Source of the DNA: Paracoccaceae bacterium
GTDB lineage: Bacteria > Pseudomonadota > Alphaproteobacteria > Rhodobacterales > Rhodobacteraceae
Assembly (NCBI GenBank): GCA_024642725.1
Contig: JAHEAO010000029.1
Location: 1-39,320, forward strand
Direction of reading: 5' to 3'
Length of the DNA: 39,320 nucleotides
The first letter of the stretch is position 1, and every line of letters starts with the position of its first letter. Shown here piece by piece: positions 25,770-34,042 of the stretch. Under the pieces are notes generated by a model. The model saw only the letters and a program-made list of their open reading frames with translations. It searched no databases and was not told the DNA's origin. The translations under genes and the position numbers were made by a program.

Positions 25770-26546
25770 TCAGAGATAAAGCGAGATCAGCTGCCAGCCA
25801 CCGCTGAAATGGGCCGCCAACGTGAATGCATAGGCTGCCAGGGCGATGACGCCGGTGTCGGGGTCAAGCGGCGGCTGGTTCGCAGCGCTTCGCCGGATCA
25901 GGCTTTGCACGCCGATTGCCGCCAGTACCAGCAGGGCCCATGACCCGGTGCGCCACGCGGCAGCGGCAAAGGCCGAGGTCATGAAGACGCTAATCGCCGG
26001 TCCGAAAGCGGGCCAGATGCTCGCGGCGGCAACTCGGGCGCAATGGCCGCCGTCGAGCGGCCAGAAGGGCAGAAGGAAGATGAAATTGACGGTCCCGCAG
26101 GTGATGGCGAAGATCTGAAAACTCTCGGCGACAGCCGGGTCGCTGTCCGCCAGCATCAACGACGCGATATGTGCCAGAACCATCGGTGCGATGCAGAATC
26201 CCGGCCCCATCAGGGCAACCAGAAGCTCCTGCCCGTCGGTTCGCAGCGGTTTATCAGAGATCGGCGCATCGCTCAGTAAAGGGACAAGGCGAAACCGGGT
26301 CGGGCCTGCACCAATCATCTGATAGCCGATCACATGGCCCAGTTCATGAAAGAGCAGGGTAATCAGAAGCGACATCCCAAAGATCGGACCGATCGCGACG
26401 GCGGCAAGGGTGAAAATGACAAAACCGATCAGCACACCCACGCCGTCGAATCCGTAAAGTGTGATTGGCGGGCCGGCTGGCGTCTTGCGGCCGCCGACAT
26501 AGACCAGCGCTGCCCCCAAAATCGAAGCTGATACGAAGAATATCAA
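25770..26546 (-). CDS. site-2 protease family (M50) membrane metalloprotease
   Basis: Intramembrane zinc metalloprotease of 258 residues with about six membrane segments. The zinc motif HELGH is at residues 67-71 inside a hydrophobic segment, and the second site LDGGH is at 164-168. No PDZ or CBS domain is seen, so it is a minimal M50 protease unlike RseP, which is larger. The start is a TTG with AGGTGG upstream; no ATG or GTG exists nearby in frame before the first membrane helix. The substrate is unknown. It lies between fabI and the dehalogenase operon, on the same strand as both. Confidence 0.87.
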   Translation of the reverse strand: MIFFVSASILGAALVYVGGRKTPAGPPITLYGFDGVGVLIGFVIFTLAAVAIGPIFGMSLLITLLFHELGHVIGYQMIGAGPTRFRLVPLLSDAPISDKPLRTDGQELLVALMGPGFCIAPMVLAHIASLMLADSDPAVAESFQIFAITCGTVNFIFLLPFWPLDGGHCARVAAASIWPAFGPAISVFMTSAFAAAAWRTGSWALLVLAAIGVQSLIRRSAANQPPLDPDTGVIALAAYAFTLAAHFSGGWQLISLYL

Positions 26547-26712
26547 AAGCCAGAACCACCTATACCCGTGAGCGCCCCTAATCGCTCAGGTCCCATTTAA
26601 GGCAATTTTGCCGGATGTGGGTAGCGGTTCCGCCGTAACAGACTGTTTCCAAACGCCGATACTGACGCCCCAAAGCAGGCCTTGAAACCGAATGCCCGAT
26701 GGGTTCTCCGGG

Positions 26713-27501
26713 TCAGAGGTTTTCGGGCTGAGCCATCCCGATCACGTGATAGCCGCCGTCGACATGCACGATCTCGCCCGTCGTGCAGGCACCGTATTCC
26801 GAAGCAAGATAGACAGCCGTGCCGCCGACCGCCTCCAGCGTGGCATTGCTGCGCAGCGGGGCGTTGGCTTCGGTTTCGCGGTAGGTCTTGCGCGCGCCGC
26901 CGATAGCGGCACCTGCCAGCGTCTTCATCGGGCCGGGGGAAATGGCATTGACGCGAATACCTTCCGGTCCCAGATCGTTGGCAAGGTAACGAACGGTCGA
27001 TTCAAGTGCTGCCTTCGCAACGCCCATGACATTGTAGAATGGCATCACCAGATTCGAACCCTGGAAGGTCAGGGTCAGGATTGTGCCGCCTTCGGTCATC
27101 AACGGGACCGCGCGGCGGGTCACGTCGATAAGCGAATAGCAGGAGATGGTCAGCGAGTTCTGGAAATTCGCGCGGCTGGTGTTGATGAAGCGGCCGGTCA
27201 GTTCATTCTTGTCGGAAAAGGCGATGGCATGGACGATGAAATCGAGCCGGTCCCATTTCTTGCCGATGGCCGCAAATGCCGCATCGAGCGATGCGTCATC
27301 GGTCACGTCGACATCGACGAGCAGATCCGACCCGACGCTGGCGGCCAGGGGTTCCACGCGTTTGCCAAAAGCTTCACCCTGATAGCTGAAGGCCAGTTCC
27401 GCACCTTCCGCATGCATGGCGCTGGCGATGCCCCAGGCGATGGAACGTTCGTTTGCGACGCCCATCACCAACCCGCGCTTGCCCTTCATCAGATCAGCCA
27501 T
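26713..27501 (-). CDS. fabI: enoyl-[acyl-carrier-protein] reductase (NADH)
   Basis: Short-chain dehydrogenase-type enoyl-ACP reductase, the last step of each fatty acid elongation cycle; 262 residues. The cofactor site is VMGVANERSIAWGIA, and the catalytic Y156 and K163 are in YNVMGVAK, at E. coli numbering. The neighbouring active-site tyrosine (Y146 in E. coli) is phenylalanine here (F146 in LTFQGSN), which suggests a variant FabI; many alphaproteobacteria carry two. It begins 6 nt after fabB, so it is the last gene of the fabA-fabB-fabI operon. Confidence 0.95.
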   Translation of the reverse strand: MADLMKGKRGLVMGVANERSIAWGIASAMHAEGAELAFSYQGEAFGKRVEPLAASVGSDLLVDVDVTDDASLDAAFAAIGKKWDRLDFIVHAIAFSDKNELTGRFINTSRANFQNSLTISCYSLIDVTRRAVPLMTEGGTILTLTFQGSNLVMPFYNVMGVAKAALESTVRYLANDLGPEGIRVNAISPGPMKTLAGAAIGGARKTYRETEANAPLRSNATLEAVGGTAVYLASEYGACTTGEIVHVDGGYHVIGMAQPENL

Positions 27502-27507
27502 GTCGGG

Positions 27508-28731
27508 TCACCCGTTGTATTTGCTCATCACAAGCGTGGCGTTGGTGCCGCCAAAGCCGAAGCTGTTGGACAGAACCGAATCGAGATCGACATTATCGAT
27601 CAGCTTGGTCACGATCTCGCCCTCGCGGATCGCCGGGTCCAGTTCGGTCACGTTGATCGAAGGAGCGATAAAGCGGCCCTGCATCATCAGAAGGCTGTAA
27701 ATCGCCTCATGCACACCGGTCGCGCCAAGGCTGTGACCGGTCATCGACTTCGTGGATCCGATCACCGGGTGATCGTCGCCCATCACGCGGCGCACGGCTT
27801 CGACCTCGGTCACGTCACCTGCAGGGGTCGAGGTGCCGTGCGCGTTGATGTAATTGACCTTGCGGTCGCCGATCGTCGAAAGCGCCAGCCGCATCGAACG
27901 TTCGCCGCCTTCGCCGGAGGGCGCGACCATGTCGTAGCCGTCCGACGTGGCGCCGTAGCCCGTGACCTCGGCATAGATCTTGGCGCCGCGCGCCTTGGCA
28001 TGTTCCAGTTCTTCCAGAACCACCATGCCGCCGCCGCCACCGATCACGAAGCCGTCGCGCGTCGCGTCGAAGGGCCGAGAGGCTGTCTCCGGCGCATCGT
28101 TATACTTGGAAGACATAGCACCCATCGCGTCGAAAAGGCACGACAGGGTCCAGTCAACTTCCTCGCCGCCGCCGGCAAAGACGATGTCCTGCTTGCCCAT
28201 CTGGATCTGCTCGACCCCGTTGCCGATGCAATGGGCGCTCGTCGAACAGGCCGAGGTAATGGAATAGTTCACGCCCTTGATCTTGAACGGCGTCGCAAGG
28301 CAGGCCGACACGGTCGAGGACATGCCCCGTGTCACCATGAACGGCCCCATGCGCTTCGGTGCGCCCTTTTCCAGCACGATCTGATGTGCCGCGAACAGGT
28401 TTGACGTGGACGGTCCGCCGGACCCGGCGATGATGCCGGTGCGGTCGTTCGAAACATCGTTTTCCTCAAGCCCGCTGTCGGCTACGGCCTGTTCCATCGC
28501 CAGATAAGCATAGGCGGCGGTTGGCCCCATGAAGCGCAGCTGGCGCTTGTCGATACTGGCTTCCAGATCGATCTGCGGAATTCCCGCGACCTGACTGCGG
28601 AACCCATGTTCCACGTAATGTGGTTCGGCCCTGATTCCGGACTTGCCGGCGCGCAGGGACGCGGTGACTTCGGCGGCGGAATTGCCGATGGGCGAGATAA
28701 TCCCCAACCCTGTAATGACGACTCGGCGCAT
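27508..28731 (-). CDS. fabB: 3-oxoacyl-[acyl-carrier-protein] synthase I
   Basis: Condensing enzyme KAS I that elongates the cis-unsaturated intermediate made by FabA; 407 residues. The Cys-His-His triad is complete: C162 in SACSTS, H298 in [11 protein letters not shown] and H333 in TGHSLGATG. The C-terminal [14 protein letters not shown] glycine-rich loop is intact. Pairing with fabA (22 nt upstream) is the hallmark of FabB rather than FabF. The ATG at 28731 has GGGAGT-type purines nearby. Confidence 0.97.
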   Translation of the reverse strand: MRRVVITGLGIISPIGNSAAEVTASLRAGKSGIRAEPHYVEHGFRSQVAGIPQIDLEASIDKRQLRFMGPTAAYAYLAMEQAVADSGLEENDVSNDRTGIIAGSGGPSTSNLFAAHQIVLEKGAPKRMGPFMVTRGMSSTVSACLATPFKIKGVNYSITSACSTSAHCIGNGVEQIQMGKQDIVFAGGGEEVDWTLSCLFDAMGAMSSKYNDAPETASRPFDATRDGFVIGGGGGMVVLEELEHAKARGAKIYAEVTGYGATSDGYDMVAPSGEGGERSMRLALSTIGDRKVNYINAHGTSTPAGDVTEVEAVRRVMGDDHPVIGSTKSMTGHSLGATGVHEAIYSLLMMQGRFIAPSINVTELDPAIREGEIVTKLIDNVDLDSVLSNSFGFGGTNATLVMSKYNG

Positions 28732-28753
28732 TGCCTACTCCCTCATATTTCGT

Positions 28754-29263
28754 CTAGCTCTCGGAAAGAGCGACTTTCATGTCCTTGACCAAATAGATGG
28801 TCTCGCCATCGGCTTCGACGCGGCCATCGGCAACGCCCATCGTCAGGCGGCGCGTCTGCACGGCCTTGGTGAAATCGACATGGTAGGTCAGCATCTTGCG
28901 GTCAGGCCGGACCATGCCGGTCAGCTTGACCTCGCCAACACCCAGAGCATAACCGCGCCCCTGCCAGCCGCGCCAACCAAGGTTGAACCCGGTCAGCTGC
29001 CACAAACCGTCCAGACCGAGGCAGCCTGGCATGATCGGGTTTCCGGGGAAGTGACATTCGAAGAACCAAAGGTCAGGGTTGATGTCGAATTCCGCCACCA
29101 CGTGGCCCTTGCCATGTTCGCCGCCATCCTCGCTGATGTCCGTTATCCGGTCCATCATCAGCATCGGCGGTGTCGGCAACTGCGCGTTTCCGGGGCCAAA
29201 AAGCTCTCCACGGGCGCATTTCAGCAAGCCTTCCTTGTCGAATGTCTTCGGAAAATCGGCCAT
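28754..29263 (-). CDS. fabA: 3-hydroxydecanoyl-[acyl-carrier-protein] dehydratase/isomerase
   Basis: Bifunctional dehydratase/isomerase that introduces the cis double bond in unsaturated fatty acid synthesis; 169 residues. The catalytic H71 ([14 protein letters not shown]) and D85 ([11 protein letters not shown]) are in place. The ATG at 29263 is chosen because it gives the canonical [23 protein letters not shown] start, with AGGGGG upstream; the frame is open to 29314 without conservation. It is first gene of fabA-fabB-fabI and divergent from irr. Confidence 0.97.
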   Translation of the reverse strand: MADFPKTFDKEGLLKCARGELFGPGNAQLPTPPMLMMDRITDISEDGGEHGKGHVVAEFDINPDLWFFECHFPGNPIMPGCLGLDGLWQLTGFNLGWRGWQGRGYALGVGEVKLTGMVRPDRKMLTYHVDFTKAVQTRRLTMGVADGRVEADGETIYLVKDMKVALSES

Positions 29264-29369
29264 CCAGCCATGCCCCCTTGTCGTTCGTCTTACTGCTCTT
29301 CCTTCCTCTATCACCCGTGTCGGAGGGGTGGCAATAGCGCCGCGGTGCCGATGAATTCGCGATTTGTGT

Positions 29370-29399
29370 TTGATAGAATCCGCTCGGCAGCCTTATATA
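29370..29399 (+). promoter_or_regulatory. promoter for irr
   Basis: TTGATA (29370-29375), an 18-nt spacer and TATATA (29394-29399) lie 23 nt before the irr start codon, in the fabA-irr divergent region. An iron-control type dyad could not be recognised with confidence. Confidence 0.5.
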
Positions 29400-29422
29400 G
29401 CCCTGCAAAAGATGTGAGAGCG

Positions 29423-29845
29423 ATGCAGATCAGCACCGAGAAGACCGAACGCGGCACCGACTGGCTGACCCTTGGCGGCTTGCGGCCGACGCGTCAGCGT
29501 GTGGCCCTTGCGGCCCTTTTGGTCGGCGACGGACGGAATCGGCATGTGACGGCGGAAAGCCTCTTTGCCGCTGCGGAAAATGCGGGAGAGGCGGTTTCGC
29601 TGGCCACGGTCTACAACACCCTGCGGGCGTTCTGCGAAGCGGGAATCGTGCAGGAAATCACCGTAGACGGGTCCAAGAGCTATTTTGACACCCGGATGGA
29701 CGATCACCCGCATTTCTACTGGGAAGACACCGCCGAGTTGACCGACGCGCCCGCCGACCAGCTGAAAATCTCGCGTATTCCCGACCTTCCGGAGGGCGCG
29801 GAAATATCCAAGGTGGATGTGGTGATCCGGCTGCGCCGGGTCTGA
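29423..29845 (+). CDS. irr: Fur-family iron response regulator Irr
   Basis: Fur-superfamily transcription factor that in alphaproteobacteria links iron/haem status to gene expression; 140 residues. The winged helix region LRPTRQRVALAALLVGDGRNRHVTAESLF is followed by SLATVYNTLRAFCEAGIVQE and the GSKSYFDTRMDDHPHFYW segment typical of Irr. The haem-associated HHH of rhizobial Irr is reduced to H95-P-H97, as I recall from other Rhodobacterales. No N-terminal haem regulatory Cys-Pro motif is seen. I start at the ATG after GTGAGAG; the frame is open far upstream only as a shadow of fabA. It is divergent from fabA. Confidence 0.93.
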   Translation: MQISTEKTERGTDWLTLGGLRPTRQRVALAALLVGDGRNRHVTAESLFAAAENAGEAVSLATVYNTLRAFCEAGIVQEITVDGSKSYFDTRMDDHPHFYWEDTAELTDAPADQLKISRIPDLPEGAEISKVDVVIRLRRV

Positions 29846-29917
29846 TCGCCGCGCTCGGGGCGATGACGTCACTTTGTCGCTTTCCATCGGACCCGCGAAG
29901 CCGGTAAAGACAGCAGC

Positions 29918-30268
29918 ATGACCACTTGGCTCCGTAGATTGGCAGGCTTTGCGCTTGCGCTGACGATTGCGCTGACCAGCGTGACGATGGCGATGGCGCG
30001 TGGCCAGACCCGGGATGCGGCGGGCAGCATCATCATCTGTTCCGGGGCCGGAGTGGTCCAGATTCAGCTGGATGCCGACGGCAATCCCATCGGCCCGGCC
30101 CATATCTGTCCTGATTGCGCGCTGGGCGCGTTGGCCTTTATCGACCTGCCGCAGACTGAACCAAGTGCGGTCGGCCTCGAATATCAAATCGGATTTGTCA
30201 TTGAGCCCGTTTCCCTGTCCGGCATCGCCGGATCAGAGCCGCGGGCCAGGGGGCCGCCCGTGGTCTGA
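29918..30268 (+). CDS. small secreted protein, DUF2946-like
   Basis: Protein of 116 residues with an N-terminal basic stretch and hydrophobic segment (LAGFALALTIALTSVTMAMA), a probable signal peptide. The middle has IIICSGAGVVQIQLDADGNP and HICPDCALGALA, recalling the DUF2946 family, small proteins often found beside copper genes. The cysteine positions (C41 and the CPDC pair) could bind metal. It lies 46 nt upstream of the PCuAC-type copper chaperone gene on the same strand, which supports a copper-related role. The molecular function is unknown. Confidence 0.72.
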   Translation: MTTWLRRLAGFALALTIALTSVTMAMARGQTRDAAGSIIICSGAGVVQIQLDADGNPIGPAHICPDCALGALAFIDLPQTEPSAVGLEYQIGFVIEPVSLSGIAGSEPRARGPPVV

Positions 30269-30314
30269 CGCGACCACCGTATTCCCCTGAAATTCAATGA
30301 CAAGGAGACACAAG

Positions 30315-30752
30315 ATGTCTTTTGCTAAACATGTTCTCGCCGGCGCGGTTGCGCTTGGCTTTGCCCTGCCGGTCTTTGCAGGCGATATCGAAGTGCAGGA
30401 CGCTTATGTCCGCACCTCCGGCGCGATGGCCAAATCCGGCGCCGCCTTCATGCAGATCGTCAACACCGGCGCCGAGGATGATCAACTGATCGACGCGACT
30501 TCGGATGTGGCGATGCGGGTCGAACTGCACACCCACAAGGCCGACGCGAATGGCAACATGCAGATGCTGCACGTGCCGGAAGGCTTCCCGATTCCCGCCG
30601 GCCAGACCCACTTGCTGGCCCGTGGCGGCGATCACGTGATGCTGATGGGCCTGAAGCAATCGCTCGCACAGGGCGATATCGTGACCGTCACCCTGACATT
30701 CGAAAAGGCCGGCGACATCACCATCGAGATTCCCGTCGACCTGCAGCGATAA
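30315..30752 (+). CDS. periplasmic copper chaperone PCuA(C)
   Basis: Exported copper-binding protein of the PCuAC family, 145 residues; members deliver Cu(I) to the CuA or CuB centre of cytochrome oxidases. The signal peptide is about residues 1-22 (cleavage after PVFA). The binding motif of H and M residues is visible: ELHTH, then NMQML, then THLLARGGDHVMLMGL. The ATG at 30315 has AGGAGA with 7-nt spacing; an ATG six codons upstream is less likely. No SCO gene is adjacent. A hairpin follows the gene (30769-30794). Confidence 0.93.
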   Translation: MSFAKHVLAGAVALGFALPVFAGDIEVQDAYVRTSGAMAKSGAAFMQIVNTGAEDDQLIDATSDVAMRVELHTHKADANGNMQMLHVPEGFPIPAGQTHLLARGGDHVMLMGLKQSLAQGDIVTVTLTFEKAGDITIEIPVDLQR

Positions 30753-30768
30753 GACCGCCGCACGCAGT

Positions 30769-30794
30769 AGCCTTTGCCGGCAACGGCAACGGCT
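30769..30794 (+). terminator. GCAA-capped stem-loop after the copper chaperone gene
   Basis: TTGCCG (30774-30779), a GCAA tetraloop and CGGCAA (30784-30789) form a perfect 6-bp stem, extended past a 1x1 mismatch by AGCC/GGCT. It begins 17 nt after the stop codon. No T-run follows (GAAAACGAC), so it is either a Rho-associated or 3'-protecting hairpin. Confidence 0.45.
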
Positions 30795-30888
30795 GAAAAC
30801 GACATTCATCCGGGTCGCCCGCAGTCAAGCGGGCGCCCCGGAAACGCGCCAGAAGGCGGCTTTCCAGCACAGCCGGACCGCGTTGCCC

Positions 30889-31440
30889 ATGCACAGCCCT
30901 TACACTTTTCCCGATGCCTTCACGCCCGCAGAGTGCGATCGCATCATCGAGATTGCCGCCGAGACGGAACTGGCCGAGGCCGGACTGGTCGGCGCTGTCA
31001 CAGATCACAACATCCGCCGCGCCCGCATCGCCTGGCTTGACGATTGCGAAGGCACAGGTTGGGTCATGGACCGGATCATCGCGATCGTTGCCCGCGCCAA
31101 CCGCGAAATGTTCGACTTCGACATCCGCGAATTTGGTGAAAGCCCGCAGGTCGCGCGCTACGGCGCCAGTGATGGCGGTCATTTCGACTGGCATTCCGAC
31201 ATTGGCGACGGGCGGATCGCAGCCCGGCGCAAGCTGACGCTGGTGGTGCAGCTTTCAGACCCGGACGGCTATCAGGGTGGTGTTCTGGAACTGATGCCCG
31301 ACACACAGCCCCGGCAGGCATCACGGGGCAGGGGGCAGGCCACGCTCTTTCCCAGCTTCGTGCTGCACCGCGTCACGCCGGTGACCGGCGGGGAACGGTT
31401 TTCGCTGACGACCTGGGCGCATGGTCCCGCCTTCCGCTGA
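30889..31440 (+). CDS. 2-oxoglutarate-Fe(II) oxygenase, prolyl 4-hydroxylase-like
   Basis: Fe(II)/2-oxoglutarate-dependent dioxygenase of 183 residues. The iron facial triad is visible as H102-x-D104 in FDWHSDIG and H160 in FPSFVLHRVTP, and R170 in GERFSLTTWAHGP binds 2-oxoglutarate. KLTLVVQLSDPDGYQGGVLEL is the typical core strand pair. The target could be a protein prolyl residue or a small molecule. I chose the ATG at 30889; a TTG two codons earlier is possible and neither has a strong ribosome-binding site. It stands alone between the copper genes and the small membrane protein gene. Confidence 0.9.
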   Translation: MHSPYTFPDAFTPAECDRIIEIAAETELAEAGLVGAVTDHNIRRARIAWLDDCEGTGWVMDRIIAIVARANREMFDFDIREFGESPQVARYGASDGGHFDWHSDIGDGRIAARRKLTLVVQLSDPDGYQGGVLELMPDTQPRQASRGRGQATLFPSFVLHRVTPVTGGERFSLTTWAHGPAFR

Positions 31441-31448
31441 ATCCCGTT

Positions 31449-31476
31449 TTGGAACTGGTTTCCGGCCTGCTATCAT
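31449..31476 (+). promoter_or_regulatory. promoter upstream of the small membrane protein gene
   Basis: TTGGAA (31449-31454), a 16-nt spacer and TATCAT (31471-31476), 54 nt before the start codon. The short dyad TATCA/TGATA (31471-31486) overlaps the -10. Confidence 0.4.
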
Positions 31477-31530
31477 ATCAGTGATAAAAAGATTCCGCCG
31501 CCCCGCGCGGCGCTGGAAAAGGAACGTCAC

Positions 31531-31956
31531 ATGAAAGCCCCCTGGCATCTGTGGGTCATTGGTCTGGTTTCGCTGTTCTGGAATGCCATGGGCGCGCTGG
31601 ATTACACCATGACCCAGACGCGAAACGCGGCCTATATGGGCCAGTTCACCCCCGAACAGCTCGACTATTTCTACGGATACCCGAGCTGGGCAGTAGCGGG
31701 TTGGGCGGTCGGCGTCTGGTTGGCTCTCGCGGGATCGCTGCTGCTCTTGCTGCGCAACGCCTCATCACTCTGGGCTTTCATTCTTTCATTCGCCGGGATC
31801 GTCGTGGCGTCAGTCTACAGCTTCGGGTTGGCAGAGCTTCGGATGACGGATGTCGTCGGCTCCGAGGCATTGATTTTTACCGCAGCGATTATCCTCTTTG
31901 CGCTGTTCCTGATCTGGTACGCGCGCCGGATGAAGATCGCCGGCGTGCTGCGCTAG
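31531..31956 (+). CDS. four-helix membrane protein, unknown
   Basis: Protein of 141 residues with four hydrophobic segments at about 8-24, 52-75, 80-100 and 112-128, and a basic C-terminus (ARRMKIAGVLR). I do not recognise a characterised family; similar proteins are common in Rhodobacterales genomes and sometimes carry a vague 'sugar transporter' label that the sequence does not support. Between helices 1 and 2 there is an acidic, aromatic loop (TPEQLDYFYGYPSW). The ATG at 31531 has AAGGAA upstream. It appears monocistronic and is followed by the convergent MBL-fold gene. Confidence 0.75.
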   Translation: MKAPWHLWVIGLVSLFWNAMGALDYTMTQTRNAAYMGQFTPEQLDYFYGYPSWAVAGWAVGVWLALAGSLLLLLRNASSLWAFILSFAGIVVASVYSFGLAELRMTDVVGSEALIFTAAIILFALFLIWYARRMKIAGVLR

Positions 31957-32045
31957 GGGCAGGCGGCGACCGTTCTGGCACGGCTAAGGATCGCCGCCGC
32001 CTCTCCGCTGCAATCCCGGATATCCAGGATCGCCTTTCGTGGCGG

Positions 32046-32846
32046 TCAATAGGGAAGCGTTCCGGTCATCCCTTGATCCAGCCGAAGAACATGATCCGGG
32101 CCCGCTTTGGGGAACAATGAACAAACCAACGGGTCGTGGCCGGGTATGATCAGATTGCGGTGTGAGGCGAGGGATTTCAGGGTTTCGAACCCTTTCAGCA
32201 TGTCCTCCAGATCAACGACGATCGGGAAGGGCACACCTGTCCACAGGTTTTCGTAGAGGTGGGCGGCGTCCGAGGCGAGGCAAATCCAGCCAGCTTCAGT
32301 GCGGACCCGCACCGCCTGCATGCCACGGCTGTGCCCGCCGATACAATGAAGCGTGACGCCTTCAGCGACCTCACCATCGCCATCGTGAAAAACCACCCGG
32401 CCGGAGTAGAGCCTCTTGACGGCCTCGCAGACATGATCGGCGGTGAACGGGGCGCGGAGCACGTCGTGGCACATGCAGGGTCCGGTGGCATAGGCCATTT
32501 CGGCCGCCTGCATATGCAAGGTTGCGTTGGGGAAAAGATGCAGGCCCCCGGCGTGGTCCCAGTGCAGGTGCGTGAGGACAAGTGTCGTGATGTCTTCGGG
32601 GCGCAAGCCGAACGGGGCCAGTACCGCTGCGGGTTCACGCGCCAGCGGGCGGTTGCGTGCTTCTGCCTCGGCGCCATCGAAACCGGTATCGACAAGTATG
32701 ACCTCGTCCCCCCGGCGCAGGAGCCAGACAAAGAAATCAAGTGGCGAGCGCGCAAGATGGTCATCTGTGAAGATGAAATTCTGTGCCCTCGGCCGATCAT
32801 TGTGATCGGCGTATTTGATTGCGTAGACCTCCCAAAGGTCGCTCAT
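32046..32846 (-). CDS. MBL-fold metallo-hydrolase, lactonase-like
   Basis: Metallo-beta-lactamase-fold hydrolase of 266 residues, close in layout to AHL-lactonase-like proteins. Zinc ligands: H93, H95, D97 and H98 in THLHWDHAGG, the downstream H in GGHSRGMQ, the Asp in LASDAAHLYEN and the final H in IIPGHDP. No signal peptide is present. The ATG at 32846 has GGGAGG with 5-nt spacing. It is divergent from the dehydrogenase/oxidoreductase pair (107 nt between starts), which suggests a sugar-lactone role as much as quorum quenching. No luxI/luxR gene is nearby. Confidence 0.88.
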   Translation of the reverse strand: MSDLWEVYAIKYADHNDRPRAQNFIFTDDHLARSPLDFFVWLLRRGDEVILVDTGFDGAEAEARNRPLAREPAAVLAPFGLRPEDITTLVLTHLHWDHAGGLHLFPNATLHMQAAEMAYATGPCMCHDVLRAPFTADHVCEAVKRLYSGRVVFHDGDGEVAEGVTLHCIGGHSRGMQAVRVRTEAGWICLASDAAHLYENLWTGVPFPIVVDLEDMLKGFETLKSLASHRNLIIPGHDPLVCSLFPKAGPDHVLRLDQGMTGTLPY

Positions 32847-32953
32847 GCGTGCCTCCCGCTGCAATGCTCCTGCCATCGGACCATGCTTCAGGCATCGCTT
32901 GCAAGACTTTCCAACCTGCCAGAGAATGCCGCCGAGGAAAGCGGGGTACGCCC

Positions 32954-34042
32954 ATGACCAAAACATTCACGATCGCGGTTTTCGAAGGCGATGGCATCGG
33001 ACCAGAAGTCATGGCCCCGGCGCTGGAAATTCTGCGCGCGCTGGCGGCCTCCGCACCGGACTATGCGCTTGCATTCGAACATCTTCCGGGCGGGGCCGGG
33101 TGCTATCGCGATACCGCAGAGGCGTTGCCAGCCGCATCGATTGACGCCGCTCGGGCCGCCGACGCGATCCTGCTCGCGGCGATGGGGCTGCCCGGTATCC
33201 GCTATGCCGATGGCACCGAAATCACGCCACAGATCGACCTGCGGATGATTTTCAACCTCTATGCCGGTGTCCGCCCGGTCCGCACCGTGCCGGGCCAGCC
33301 ATCGCCGCTTGTCGGCGCGGCCACGCATCCCATCGATTTCGTTCTGATCCGCGAAAGCACCGAAGGGCTGTTTCACACACAGGGCAGGGGAGAGGTCCGC
33401 AAGGACGAGGCCTTCGAGACGCTGCGCATCACCCGCGCCACCAGCGAAAAGGTCTTTCGTTTCAGCTTCGATCTGGCGGAAAAGCGCCGTGCCTCCGGTG
33501 TGGGCAAGGGGCGCGTGACCTGCGTGGACAAGGCCAATGTCTTCCGCGCCTTCGCGTTTTTCCGGGAAATCTTTGATGCCGAGGCCGCGCGCCATCCCGG
33601 GTTGAAGGCGGATCACGCCTATGTCGACGCGATGGCGCTCTGGATGGTGCAGCGCCCATGGACCTTCGACGTCATGGTGACCGAAAACATGTTCGGGGAC
33701 ATCCTGTCCGATCTTGGCGCCGGTCTCATGGGCGGTCTGGGCATGGCGCCATCGGCCGATATCGGCGACGATCACGCGGTCTTCCAGCCCTGCCACGGAA
33801 CCGCGCCCGATATCATGGGACAGGGCATCGCCAATCCGGTCGCCATGATCCGGTCCGCCGCGATGATGCTGGACTGGCTGGGGCATCGGCATGGCATCGC
33901 GGCCATGGTTGCCGATGCCGCCCGGCTCGACCGCGCCGTGGATGCCGTCATCGCGGGCGGAAGCGTACTGACCGCCGATCTGGGTGGCAGCGCCGGCACA
34001 GGCGAAGTCGCCGAGGCGATCGAGCGGGAGCTGGCGGGGTGA
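32954..34042 (+). CDS. isocitrate/isopropylmalate dehydrogenase family, tartrate dehydrogenase-like
   Basis: NAD-dependent beta-hydroxyacid oxidative decarboxylase of 362 residues. The N-terminus AVFEGDGIGPEVMAPALEIL, the substrate arginine region IRESTEGLFH, VTCVDKANVFRAF with the catalytic lysine, HAYVDAMALWMVQRP with the catalytic Tyr, and the metal segment TENMFGDILSDLGAGLMGGLG are all there. The final block CHGTAPDIMGQGIANPVAMI is conserved. The differences from LeuB (AALWMV for the LeuB-type AAM) and the context favour a tartrate/malate-type dehydrogenase. It overlaps the following oxidoreductase gene by 4 nt (GTGA). Confidence 0.88.
   Translation: MTKTFTIAVFEGDGIGPEVMAPALEILRALAASAPDYALAFEHLPGGAGCYRDTAEALPAASIDAARAADAILLAAMGLPGIRYADGTEITPQIDLRMIFNLYAGVRPVRTVPGQPSPLVGAATHPIDFVLIRESTEGLFHTQGRGEVRKDEAFETLRITRATSEKVFRFSFDLAEKRRASGVGKGRVTCVDKANVFRAFAFFREIFDAEAARHPGLKADHAYVDAMALWMVQRPWTFDVMVTENMFGDILSDLGAGLMGGLGMAPSADIGDDHAVFQPCHGTAPDIMGQGIANPVAMIRSAAMMLDWLGHRHGIAAMVADAARLDRAVDAVIAGGSVLTADLGGSAGTGEVAEAIERELAG

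Noticed and set aside
26569-26588. Dyad TGAGCG/CGCTCA upstream of the M50 protease gene
   Set aside because: It is a six-base-pair dyad with an 8-nt loop and no supporting promoter hexamers; not called as a feature.
26692-28404. 570-residue open frame on the plus strand
   Set aside because: It is antisense to fabI and fabB and His/Arg/Asp-rich without any motif; the minus strand has intact catalytic residues in both enzymes.
28643-29422. N-terminal extension of Irr upstream to 28643
   Set aside because: It reads antisense through fabA, and the Irr family begins near the ATG at 29423.
29845-29864. Hairpin ATCGCC/GGCGAT at the end of irr
   Set aside because: It has only six base pairs, an 8-nt loop and no T-run; too weak to call a terminator.
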